From Rhodospirillales bacterium (GTDB lineage Bacteria; Pseudomonadota; Alphaproteobacteria; Rhodospirillales; UBA2165), in the NCBI GenBank assembly GCA_022823235.1, contig JAJDXO010000059.1:1-45392 (forward strand): 45,392 nt of DNA, written 5' to 3'. Positions 28,321 to 35,646 of the stretch are shown piece after piece (the first letter of the stretch is position 1; each line of letters opens with the position of its first letter). A model generated the notes under the pieces. That model searched no databases, had not been told where the DNA came from, and saw only the letters and a list, made by a program, of their open reading frames with translations. The translations under genes and the position numbers were made by a program.

Positions 28321-29355
28321 CTAGCTTCCGGCCGGCGCGAGGTGAGCCGGGATGTTGATCCCCTTCTCGCGGTAGTACTTCGCCGCGCCGGCGTGCAGGC
28401 GGACGTTCGAACCCAGGAACGGGCGCTTGGGATCCACGCTCTGCAGCGTCACCGCGGTCTTCTTCATCTCTCCGAGGTTTTCCCAGATCGCCTTGGTCAT
28501 CTTGTAGACCATGTCCTCGGGCAGGCTCTTGGCGATGCCGAGATTGAACGTGCCGCCCGTGGTCGTCACCGTCCGGTCATTGTTGGCCTGGGATTTGTAG
28601 GTGCCGGGCGGAATCTTGACCACGAACCGGTGCGGCGGGGCGGTGTACTTCTTCAATCCCGCCGGATTTCCCGTGGCGGCGTCCAGGATGATGAACTTCT
28701 TTTTCAGGCCGATCTGCTCGACCGATGCCGCGCCAAGGCCCGCGGGGCGGAAGAACAGATCCAGCTTGCCGTCGAGCATGGCTTGCAGGCCCGCGCCCCA
28801 GGGCATGCGGATGGCCTTGTAGTCCTTGTTGGGCTCGTACCCGGTCAGGGCCCGGATCAGGCCTTCCGATGCCACGGACGCGCCGCCGGAGGGCGGGCCA
28901 GTGAATACCCGCTTGCCCTTGATGTCGGCATATTTCTCGATGCCGGAATCGACGAAGGTGATGGGGTGGCTGGTTACCGCGAGCCAACCGAGGATGGAGG
29001 CGACGTTCTTCGATGCCTCGATCGCTTCCTTCTTGAATTTCTTGGCATACATGCGGGAGCCTTTTTGCAGGAACCCGGCGACCGTCGTCGGCAGCGGCAT
29101 GACTTCGAGCTTCCCGCTGCCCAGTTTCAGCGCCGACCGGGTCAGGGTCTGGCTGTCGTTGACCTGAACGGAAATGCCGATCTCCCGTTTCCAGATCTTG
29201 CTGGCGACGATGACCATGGTATGGCCGGGCGCGCCCTGGGCGTCGGTGTCGGCGCGTAAGATCTTGCCCTGCGCCTGAACGGCGGACGGTGCGGCGATCA
29301 GCATGCTGGTGAGCAGCAGACCTCCGATAAAGCCTGTCTTTGTCAAATCTCGCAT
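28321..29355 (-). CDS. TAXI-family TRAP transporter solute-binding protein
   Basis: A 344-residue periplasmic protein with a signal peptide (FIGGLLLTSMLIAAPSAVQAQG). The mature part has the TAXI pattern: GAPGHTMVIVASKIWKREIGISVQV, a VEVMPLPTTVAGF-like stretch, FTGPPSGGASVASEGLIRAL, MPWGAGLQAMLDGKLDLFFRPAGLGAASVEQI and the C-terminal AKYYREKGINIP. It binds the ligand for the fused permease. The ligand may be an organic acid, but no residue set decides this. It is the first gene of the minus-strand unit and is divergent from the LysR gene. Confidence 0.92.
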   Translation of the reverse strand: MRDLTKTGFIGGLLLTSMLIAAPSAVQAQGKILRADTDAQGAPGHTMVIVASKIWKREIGISVQVNDSQTLTRSALKLGSGKLEVMPLPTTVAGFLQKGSRMYAKKFKKEAIEASKNVASILGWLAVTSHPITFVDSGIEKYADIKGKRVFTGPPSGGASVASEGLIRALTGYEPNKDYKAIRMPWGAGLQAMLDGKLDLFFRPAGLGAASVEQIGLKKKFIILDAATGNPAGLKKYTAPPHRFVVKIPPGTYKSQANNDRTVTTTGGTFNLGIAKSLPEDMVYKMTKAIWENLGEMKKTAVTLQSVDPKRPFLGSNVRLHAGAAKYYREKGINIPAHLAPAGS

Positions 29356-29526
29356 TGCACTACTCCTGTCAAATTCGATTATTCAATTTCCCGGGCCGCC
29401 GGTCTCGTGACCGCGATCCGCAACGCACGAAAGGCGCGCGTCCAATCCTTCGATATTCGTCCCCTGCGGAATTGAAGAGTACGGTCACGGCAATTCGGCG
29501 TCCAATACTGTTTACGCACTCTCCCC

Positions 29527-29541
29527 ATAACCAGGAGTTAT
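29527..29541. promoter_or_regulatory. LysR-type box 1 (ATAAC-N5-GTTAT)
   Basis: A perfect inverted repeat ATAAC-CAGGA-GTTAT with the T-N11-A pattern of LysR regulators. The same arms and spacing recur at 29589. It lies between the TAXI gene and the LysR gene, on the TAXI promoter side. Confidence 0.75.
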
Positions 29542-29588
29542 TACGCTCTTCATCGGAAGGGGAAATTTCTATAAGATAGTTCACAATT

Positions 29589-29603
29589 ATAACAATGAGT
29601 TAT
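29589..29603. promoter_or_regulatory. LysR-type box 2 (ATAAC-N5-GTTAT), next to the lysR start
   Basis: A perfect inverted repeat ATAAC-AATGA-GTTAT, again T-N11-A, centred 62 bp (about six helical turns) from box 1. It ends eight bases before the LysR start codon and abuts the GGGG ribosome site, so binding here would repress the regulator's own gene. A shorter CTAT-N3-ATAG repeat lies between the boxes at 29569-29579. Confidence 0.75.
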
Positions 29604-29611
29604 GGGGACCA

Positions 29612-30535
29612 ATGGCATACCAGGGTATCGACAGACTCGTCGCCCACTTCCTGGCGGTTGCCGACGAGGGCGGGGTAACCAAGGCCGCGGCCGAGCTCAA
29701 TATTTCTCAGCCCGCGCTGTCCCGAAGCATCCGGATGCTCGAAGACCGCATCGGGGTCCCCCTCTTCCATCGCCGGTCCTCCGGCGTCGAGCTGACCGCA
29801 TACGGCCGGCTGCTTGCCCGCCGGGCGCGCGCCATGCAACTCGAGTATGAGCACGCGCTCACCGAGATCGACGCGCTGCTGCACGGGCGGGAAGGAATTA
29901 TCCGGATCGGCGCCATTCCGGCGTGGGAAACCATCTACATCCCGCGGGCGCTCACCGCGGCCCGGGACAAGCTGGAAGGCATCAACTTCACGGTCGTCGG
30001 CGGGGCCACCCGCCCCCTGCTCGCCCAGTTGCGGGAGGGCGCGATCGATTTGGCCTGCATCGCGCTCGAAGAACTGACCCCGCCGGACATCGCCACCGAG
30101 GTCCTGATGGACATGGAGCGGGTCGTCGTCAGCAGCGCGGCCCACCCTTTGGCTCGAAAGAAAACCGTCACCGCAGAGGATTTGCTGAAATATCCGTGGA
30201 GCCAGCTCAAGGGCGACGAGATTACGCCGTCCAGGCTCGGCGGCTACTTTTCCGCCTACGGGCTGGAGCCGCCGAACATCGAACTGGAGTGCGAATCCAA
30301 CTCTTCCCTGATTTCGATCATGAAGACATCCGAAATCATCAGCACCGCTCCCAAGCCATTCGCCGAGCACCGGCGCTCCGAAGGGCTGACCATCCTGCCG
30401 ATTCAAGGATCGCTCTGGCACTACAAGACCGGCATTGCATACCGGCGGGAAACCTCGCCGCCGGCGTTCTTGATGTCGTTTATTTCCCACCTCCGCTCTT
30501 CTCTTTCGGATGACGCCAATGCCGCGGCCCCATAA
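29612..30535 (+). CDS. LysR-family transcriptional regulator
   Basis: A 307-residue LysR regulator. The N-terminal winged helix-turn-helix spans about residues 7-65 (HFLAVADEGGVTKAAAELNISQPALSRSIRMLEDRIGVPLFHRR). The effector-binding periplasmic-binding-protein-like domain follows (IRIGAIPAWETIYIPRALTAARDKLEG and further). It is divergent from the TAXI-TRAP operon and immediately upstream of the crotonase/SDR/dehydrogenase/FAH operon. It is therefore the natural candidate to control both. Two matching LysR boxes lie in the divergent intergenic region. The inducer is unknown. Confidence 0.92.
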   Translation: MAYQGIDRLVAHFLAVADEGGVTKAAAELNISQPALSRSIRMLEDRIGVPLFHRRSSGVELTAYGRLLARRARAMQLEYEHALTEIDALLHGREGIIRIGAIPAWETIYIPRALTAARDKLEGINFTVVGGATRPLLAQLREGAIDLACIALEELTPPDIATEVLMDMERVVVSSAAHPLARKKTVTAEDLLKYPWSQLKGDEITPSRLGGYFSAYGLEPPNIELECESNSSLISIMKTSEIISTAPKPFAEHRRSEGLTILPIQGSLWHYKTGIAYRRETSPPAFLMSFISHLRSSLSDDANAAAP

Positions 30536-30556
30536 AATTATCGCATGGCCTCAAGC

Positions 30557-30570
30557 CTAATGGGCATTAG
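30557..30570. promoter_or_regulatory. inverted repeat before the crotonase operon
   Basis: CTAATG-GG-CATTAG is a perfect 6-bp inverted repeat, 100 bases upstream of the crotonase-like start. It could be an operator. Its arms differ from the LysR boxes upstream, so binding by the same regulator is not shown. Confidence 0.4.
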
Positions 30571-30670
30571 ACGGGCATGGGAAATTCGTGACTGAATAGT
30601 TCGAGACTGTCCCGCCGGCCGCGCCCGGACCAACGAGAGAGCCCGGCGTTCCGGGAACAAGGGAGGAAAA

Positions 30671-31504
30671 ATGGCCGTCAACCAGTATTACGCCGTCCCC
30701 GAATTGGAGGAGTACAGCGAGCGGTTTAAGGACTTTTTTCAGTTCAGGCGCGAGAACGGCATCCTCGAGGTCAAGATGCACACCAACGGCGGGCCGGTGA
30801 AATGGAGCTATCAGTTCCATCATGCGCTCGCCGAACTTTGGACCGTCATCGGCCACGACAAGGAAAACGAGGTCCTGATCCTCACCTCGACGGACCCATA
30901 CTGGATCTACGAATGGGATACGGAATCGTTCAAGGAGGTGGAGCGGTCGCCCGATGACGATCAGCGCTATGACGTGCAGATCTACGACACGCTGAAAATC
31001 GTCGAGAACTTCGTCAACGACATCGAGATTCCGACCATTGCCGCCATCAACGGGCGGGGCATTCATTGGGAAATGGCGCTGATGAGCGACATCACCCTTT
31101 GCACCCCCGACTTCATCCTGCGGGACGGGCATTTCAGCATGGACAGCGGCCACGTCCCCGGCGACGGCATGGGGCTGTGCCTACAGCAGGTTCTCGGGAT
31201 CAAGCGCGGCAATTACATGATGCTGACCAGCGGCAGCATGGATGCCGGCGAGTGCCTCGAACTCGGGGTCGTCAACGAGGTAGTAGAGCGGGACGACATC
31301 GTCGACCGGGCCTGGGAGCTTGCGCGCGACATCATGAAAAAGAGCCGGTCGGCCCGGCGGATGACCCATTATATCTGTGTGCGGCCGTGGAAAGCGGTTC
31401 TCGAACGTGATTTCCGCATTCACGTGATCTCGGAGATGTATTCGTTCAACCTGTCCGCCTCCGAGCACGACTTCGGGCACCTCAAACACAAAGACGGCGA
31501 TTGA
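30671..31504 (+). CDS. crotonase-family hydrolase resembling 6-oxocamphor hydrolase
   Basis: A 277-residue crotonase-fold protein. From memory it resembles Rhodococcus 6-oxocamphor hydrolase (CamK), a retro-Claisen enzyme that cleaves cyclic beta-diketones. Shared features are the N-terminal YSERF, WSYQFHHALAELW and DKENEVLILT segments. His132 (GIHWEMALMSD), His154 (RDGHFSMDSG) and Asp165 (VPGDG) lie where CamK has catalytic His122, His145 and Asp154. The usual CoA-binding and oxyanion details of enoyl-CoA hydratases are less evident. The His154-to-Asp165 spacing is two residues longer than I recall for CamK. GGAGG precedes the start. The gene opens a four-gene operon with an SDR, a hydroxyacyl-CoA dehydrogenase and an FAH protein. 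An ordinary enoyl-CoA hydratase/isomerase is the alternative. Confidence 0.75.
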   Translation: MAVNQYYAVPELEEYSERFKDFFQFRRENGILEVKMHTNGGPVKWSYQFHHALAELWTVIGHDKENEVLILTSTDPYWIYEWDTESFKEVERSPDDDQRYDVQIYDTLKIVENFVNDIEIPTIAAINGRGIHWEMALMSDITLCTPDFILRDGHFSMDSGHVPGDGMGLCLQQVLGIKRGNYMMLTSGSMDAGECLELGVVNEVVERDDIVDRAWELARDIMKKSRSARRMTHYICVRPWKAVLERDFRIHVISEMYSFNLSASEHDFGHLKHKDGD

Positions 31505-31523
31505 GGACGGACGGCGCTCGCCC

Positions 31524-32312
31524 ATGGCACAACTCACCGCACCATCGGGTCTCTTCGATCTTCGGGACAAGTCGGCCCTGATATCCGGGGCCTCGGGCGC
31601 CCTCGGCGAAGCCGCCGCGCGGGCGCTGGCCGGCGCTGGGGCGCATGTGACGCTCGCCGGCGGCAACATGCCGAAGCTCGACGCGCTGGCCGGGGAAATC
31701 GCGGGCGCGGAGGAAAGCGTATCCACCGTCGAGGGACGGCCCGTGGATGAAGCGGCGGCCGAAAGGCTGGTCGCGGCCAGCGCCGAGCCGCGGGGCCTCG
31801 ACATCGTCGTCGCCGCCTCCGGCTTCTCAATCGTCAAACCGATCCTGGAAATGACCCCCGACGAATTCGGCAGCGTCATGGACGCAAACGTCCGGCAAAC
31901 CTGGCTCCTGTCCCGGGCGGCGGCGAAGCGCTTCGTCGAGCAGGGACGGGGCGGAAAGATGATCCTGATTTCGTCGGTCCGCGGACAATTCGCCGCGCCG
32001 GGCGGCACCTCGGCTTACGGGACGTCCAAGGCGGCGATAAATTTGCTCACCCGGTCCCTGGCGGTCGAGCTCGGGCCCCACGGGGTTTGCGTGAACGCCA
32101 TCGCGCCGACGGTATTCCGATCCGAGCTCACCGCCTGGCTGTTCGAAGACAAGAATGAAAAGGCCCGCGCCAAGGTGTTGCAGCGCATCCCCCTCGGCCG
32201 GTTGGGGGAGCCCGGGGATTTCACCGGAATATTCATGTTCCTCGCCTCCGGGGCGTCGGATTTCCTTACCGGCGAAATCATCAACTTGGATGGCGGTTTC
32301 TCCGCCAACTAG
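31524..32312 (+). CDS. short-chain dehydrogenase/reductase
   Basis: A 262-residue classical SDR. The NAD(P)-binding GASGALG is at residues 22-28. The catalytic Ser150/Ser151, Tyr165 and Lys169 (SAYGTSK) are present, as is Asn122. The usual NNAG is replaced by AASG near residue 97. The C-terminus has the family ending TGEIINLDGGFSAN. It should oxidise or reduce an alcohol or ketone. It begins 19 bases after the crotonase stop and belongs to the same operon. Confidence 0.92.
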   Translation: MAQLTAPSGLFDLRDKSALISGASGALGEAAARALAGAGAHVTLAGGNMPKLDALAGEIAGAEESVSTVEGRPVDEAAAERLVAASAEPRGLDIVVAASGFSIVKPILEMTPDEFGSVMDANVRQTWLLSRAAAKRFVEQGRGGKMILISSVRGQFAAPGGTSAYGTSKAAINLLTRSLAVELGPHGVCVNAIAPTVFRSELTAWLFEDKNEKARAKVLQRIPLGRLGEPGDFTGIFMFLASGASDFLTGEIINLDGGFSAN

Positions 32313-32352
32313 GCGGTGCGGCCGGCAACGGTTCAAACCAGGGAGCCCTGAC

Positions 32353-33312
32353 ATGACGGCGGCAAATTCGGATCCAATCGACACGGTGGTCGTCGTCGGC
32401 GCCGGCATCATGGGCGCCGGAATCGCCCTCAACTTCGCCCAGGCCGGCCTTGCGGTCCGGATGGTGGATGTCAGCGCCGAAGCGCTCGAGACCTGCCGCA
32501 ATCAGATTGCGGTCAATCTCGACGCCTTCGAAGAATTCGATCTGCTCGCCGAAGACAAACCGCAAATCGCCGACCGCATTGCGTACATGGAGAGCGACGC
32601 GCTCCCGGCGGCGACCGACGGCTGCGACTACGTCGTCGAGGCCATGCCCGAGGTCCTGGACCTCAAACGGGAATTTTTCGCCGAGCTGGATGATCTGCCG
32701 GGCGAGGTGATCATCGCCAGCAACACCAGCAGCCTGACGGTGACCAATATGGCCGCCGGCATGCGGACGCCGGAGCGGCTCGTCGGTCTCCACTATTTCA
32801 ATCCCGCCCATATCATTCCGGCCGTCGAAGTCCACCGAGGCGACAGGACGGACCAGACGGCCGTCGACGTCACCATGGCCCTGATGAATCGGGTTGGCAA
32901 AAAGCCCGTGCTGGTCAGAAAGGAAGTGCCGGGCTTCATCATCAACCGGCTGACCGGCGCCATGGAGCGGGAAATCGACTATTTGCTGGATGAAGGAATC
33001 GTCACCCCGGAGGATTTGGATATTGCGGTCAAGGCGAGCTACGGATTCCGGCTGGCCTGCCTGGGCCCCATGGAAGCGGAGGACATGATCGGCCTGGACA
33101 CGTCGGCGCGCGCCTCGGGCAACATCTTCCCGAAGCTCAGCAACGCGACCGACCCCTCGCCCGGTATTCTGGAGAAGGTGGAGCGGGGCGAATTGGGCAT
33201 CAAATCGGGGAAGGGTTGGTACGACTATTCCGGCCGCACCAGGGAATCGGTGCTCGACGCCAACAACCGGCGTTTGCTGCGTCAGCTGAAGCTGTTCACC
33301 GAGAGCGAATAG
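32353..33312 (+). CDS. 3-hydroxyacyl-CoA dehydrogenase
   Basis: A 319-residue NAD-dependent dehydrogenase. The Rossmann motif GAGIMGAGIA is at residues 16-25. The substrate domain has ASNTSSLTV, then LHYFNPAHIIPAVEV with catalytic His147 and Glu159, followed by PGFIINRL. The C-terminal helical domain ends GIKSGKGWYDYSGR. It oxidises L-3-hydroxyacyl-CoA or a related hydroxy acid. The start is the ATG at 32353, as the longer frame reads through the SDR gene in another phase. It fits a beta-oxidation-like step after ring opening. Confidence 0.93.
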   Translation: MTAANSDPIDTVVVVGAGIMGAGIALNFAQAGLAVRMVDVSAEALETCRNQIAVNLDAFEEFDLLAEDKPQIADRIAYMESDALPAATDGCDYVVEAMPEVLDLKREFFAELDDLPGEVIIASNTSSLTVTNMAAGMRTPERLVGLHYFNPAHIIPAVEVHRGDRTDQTAVDVTMALMNRVGKKPVLVRKEVPGFIINRLTGAMEREIDYLLDEGIVTPEDLDIAVKASYGFRLACLGPMEAEDMIGLDTSARASGNIFPKLSNATDPSPGILEKVERGELGIKSGKGWYDYSGRTRESVLDANNRRLLRQLKLFTESE

Positions 33313-33324
33313 GAAATTTCCGGC

Positions 33325-34290
33325 ATGAAGCTCGTCACCTTCGAGGTCCCCTCCCCGACCGGCCCGTTGCGGCGGATCGGCGCCCTGTCCGGCGACCGTA
33401 TCGTCGATCTTAATTTGGCCTACGCGGCATATCTCCAGGCAGCCGGACGAACCGACCGGGCACGGGAGATCGCCGATGCCGTCATTCCCGCGGACATGAT
33501 CGAGTTCTTCAAGGGCGGACAACTCAGCCGGGACGCCGCGCAGCAGGCACTGGACTTCTCCGCGGGCAACGCGGGGGCGGACATGCCGCCGGCCCACGAA
33601 CCGGAGGACGTTACTCTCCTCGCCCCCGTGCCGCGGCCCCGGTCGATCCGGGACACCATCAGCTTCGAGACTCATGCCAAGAATTTCGAGAAGCGCTCGG
33701 GCAAGCCGACCCCCGACCTCTGGTACGAGCGGCCCATCTACTACAAGGGCAATTGCGACACGGTCATCGGGCCCGGCGAGGACATCATCTGGCCCGGCCA
33801 CACGGAGAAACTGGATTACGAACTGGAGTTCGGAATTTACATCGGCAAAACGGGCAAGAACATTCCGGCCGGCGACGCCGGGGACCATATCGCCGGCTAT
33901 ACCATCTTCAACGACATCAGCGCCCGGGACGCGCTGCAGCGCGAAATCACCATGATGCTGGGCCCGGCCAAGGGCAAGGACATGGACACCGGCAACATCT
34001 TCGGGCCCTGCATGGTCACCCCCGACGAAATCGACGCGGGGAACCTCAAAATGGAGGCCCGCATCAACGGTGAGGTTTGGTCCGAGGGCAACAGCTCCGA
34101 CATGTATTGGAGCTTTGACCAGATCATCGAGTTCATCTCGAAGGACGAAACGCTGCATCCCGGCGACTTCATCGGATCGGGCACCATCGCCTTCGGCTGC
34201 GGCGACGAACTGGACAGGTGGATACAACGTGGCGATGTCATCGAACTCGAAGTCGAAGGCATCGGCGTACTGCGGAACCGGGTCGCCTGA
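33325..34290 (+). CDS. fumarylacetoacetate hydrolase (FAH) family protein
   Basis: A 321-residue FAH-fold protein with an N-terminal domain (about 1-100) and the catalytic domain after it. Expected metal ligands are Glu166, Glu168 (DYELEFG) and Asp197 (IFNDISARD). His117 (FETHAKNF) lies where FAH-type enzymes have the catalytic His. Family members cleave C-C bonds in beta-diketo or 2-oxo acids, isomerise or hydrate them. The reaction here is unknown but fits the last steps of ring-product breakdown. It begins 12 bases after the dehydrogenase stop and ends the operon. Confidence 0.9.
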   Translation: MKLVTFEVPSPTGPLRRIGALSGDRIVDLNLAYAAYLQAAGRTDRAREIADAVIPADMIEFFKGGQLSRDAAQQALDFSAGNAGADMPPAHEPEDVTLLAPVPRPRSIRDTISFETHAKNFEKRSGKPTPDLWYERPIYYKGNCDTVIGPGEDIIWPGHTEKLDYELEFGIYIGKTGKNIPAGDAGDHIAGYTIFNDISARDALQREITMMLGPAKGKDMDTGNIFGPCMVTPDEIDAGNLKMEARINGEVWSEGNSSDMYWSFDQIIEFISKDETLHPGDFIGSGTIAFGCGDELDRWIQRGDVIELEVEGIGVLRNRVA

Positions 34291-34339
34291 TCCGACTCAG
34301 AGAGGAAGGGAGTTTGCCGTGCGTTCCCTCGCCCGGCTC

Positions 34340-34362
34340 GGTCAATTCGGAGCGAATTGACC
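34340..34362. terminator. perfect hairpin between convergent operons
   Basis: Arms GGTCAATTCG (34340-34349) and CGAATTGACC (34353-34362) are perfectly complementary around a 3-base loop, followed by TTATAT. It lies 50 bases after the FAH stop and 32 before the end of the converging Sec-AhpD gene. A short ATTCAATTGAAT palindrome follows at 34375-34386. A bidirectional terminator is likely, though the stem is not GC-rich and lacks a long T-run. Confidence 0.6.
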
Positions 34363-34393
34363 TTATATGAAGCAATTCAATTGAATCCGGACC

Positions 34394-35065
34394 CTAATCC
34401 GAACTCGGCGTTGGCGCGCTTTCGGGCCAGTTGTCGAGCATCGCCTGGAGATAGGTTTTCACTTTTTCCGGATCGAGGTGGACCGAGCGTTTGATTTTGT
34501 CGACCTCGTGCTGATCCTCGACCGGAATCTTCAAGGAATCGGTGAGGCGGTTGAACAGGTTGAAGTAGCCGCTCATCAGGGTGAGCTCGATAATTTCCTC
34601 CTCGCTGAACACTTCGCGCACCTGCTCGAAGACGCCGTTGTCTTCCTTGGCGGTGTTGAGCGTCACGTGCTCCGCCCACAGGATCGCCATCTTCTCCCGC
34701 TGGGTGAATAGATCGGAATCAATGTAATCGCCAAGGCCGATTTGGATGGTTTGTTCGTCGGTAATGCCTGCCGCTTGACCAAGCGACGTGTTGTGCGCGA
34801 ATCAGTACTTGCACGCGTTGATGTGCGAGGTCTTGATGACCACCATCTCCTTGATCCTGGTGCTCAACAGGCTGCCGGCCCCTTCCCGCTGCATCACCGC
34901 GTTGAACAGGATCAGGAACTTGGACACCTGGGGCACTTGCGCCAACACACGGTAGGAATTCGGCACCCGGCCCATCATGGTCTTTGCCGCGTCGAATAGA
35001 TTTTTTATATCGCCGGTCGCCTGGTCGCTATCGACCATGCCGACCCGCTGGTCGGAATCGCTCAT
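34394..35065 (-). CDS. AhpD/CMD-like selenoprotein 1 (in-frame TGA read as Sec88)
   Basis: Reading through one TGA (34804-34802) gives 223 residues from MSDSDQRVGMV. An AGGAG lies upstream of this start. The protein aligns along its whole length with the second AhpD-like protein in this window. The active-site segment reads NACKY-U-FAHN, with Cys85, Sec88 and His91. The TGA thus stands exactly at the second Cys of the CxxC motif of alkylhydroperoxidase D / carboxymuconolactone-decarboxylase-fold proteins. Downstream features GDYIDSDLF and SGYFNLFNRLTDSLKIPVED match the paralogue. A SECIS-like hairpin follows 21 bases after the TGA. The likely role is selenol/thiol redox chemistry, for example hydroperoxide reduction. 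It follows the HxlR gene by 25 bases. A pseudogene is the alternative, but conservation after the stop argues against it. Confidence 0.85.
34770..34787 (-). promoter_or_regulatory. SECIS-like hairpin of Sec-AhpD 1
   Basis: On the minus strand, arms GTCGCTT and AAGCGGC form a 7-bp stem (one G-T wobble) closing a GGTC tetraloop. The loop begins 22 bases after the TGA. The stem-loop size, GGTC loop and distance resemble what I recall of the E. coli fdhF SECIS, which SelB recognises. Confidence 0.75.
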
Positions 35066-35090
35066 TTCAAAATTTCTCCTGAAGGTCCGT

Positions 35091-35486
35091 TTATTCTTCG
35101 GCCTTTTTTCTCTCTTCGTAGGCCACAAGCGCCGCCTCCACCTCGCCGATATGTTCGACCGCCCAGTCGCACAAGACCGACAACGGCTTCTCGAGCGTCC
35201 GGCCCAGGGGCGTGAGGGAATACTCGACCTTGGGCGGAATGACGGGGTAGATCTTGCGCTCCACCATGCCGATGGATTCCAGCTGCCGCAGGGTTTGGGT
35301 CAGCATCTTTTCCGAGATGTCCCCGATGTCGCGCTTAAGTTCGGCGTAACGCATGGTGCGCTTGTAAAGCCGGCGAATAACCAAAATGTTCCACTTGTTG
35401 GACAAGTAGCCGAGGATTTTCTGGGCCGGCCGGTTGTGAAAAACGTTCGGTTGGTCGGGTGATTTGGTCCGTGCCTTCTGCGCCAT
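35091..35486 (-). CDS. HxlR-family transcriptional regulator
   Basis: A 131-residue winged-helix regulator from the Met at 35486 (GAGGGAGG upstream). The open frame extends further upstream without family similarity. HxlR features are AQKILGYLSNKWNILVIRRL, RYAELKRDIGDISEKMLTQTLRQLESIGMVERKIYPVIPPKVEYSLTPLGRTL and the C-terminal WAVEHI. HxlR proteins are dimers, several of which respond to electrophiles or oxidants through Cys. This one has a single Cys (VLCDWA). It is divergent from the EthD/Sec-AhpD/Sec-GrdB operon and upstream of Sec-AhpD 1 on its own strand. It is therefore the probable regulator of both selenoprotein units. Confidence 0.92.
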   Translation of the reverse strand: MAQKARTKSPDQPNVFHNRPAQKILGYLSNKWNILVIRRLYKRTMRYAELKRDIGDISEKMLTQTLRQLESIGMVERKIYPVIPPKVEYSLTPLGRTLEKPLSVLCDWAVEHIGEVEAALVAYEERKKAEE

Positions 35487-35526
35487 CAAACCGCCTCCCT
35501 CTCTGACTGCCGTATACGATCCATTT

Positions 35527-35602
35527 AATATATACATACCAAATGGCTTGTACAAGACAAATTGGTCCATACCTTGTCTATGGGCTTGTACACCTGTATA
35601 AG
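35527..35602. promoter_or_regulatory. divergent promoters with repeated CTTGTAC operator motifs
   Basis: Plus strand: -35 TTGTCT (35574-35579) and -10 TATAAG (35597-35602), spacing 17. Minus strand: -35 TTGTAC (35555-35550) and -10 TATATT (35532-35527), spacing 17. Operator-like repeats cover both. CTTGTACAAG, a perfect palindrome, is at 35547-35556 over the minus -35. CTTGTACA-CC-TGTATAAG, with one mismatch, is at 35585-35602 over the plus -10. The two GGCTTGTACA copies are 38 bp apart. An AGACAA...TTGTCT repeat lies between them. An HxlR dimer bound here would block both promoters. Confidence 0.75.
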
Positions 35603-35646
35603 ACGTGAAACTATGGTTTTGACATGTAGGCGCCGGAGGAAACGGT

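Noticed and set aside
26734-29259. 841-codon plus-strand open frame
   Set aside because: It is antisense to the TRAP permease and TAXI genes, crosses both, and its product is low-complexity, rich in His, Gly, Arg and Asp.
32281-34227. 648-codon minus-strand open frame
   Set aside because: Antisense to the hydroxyacyl-CoA dehydrogenase and FAH genes.
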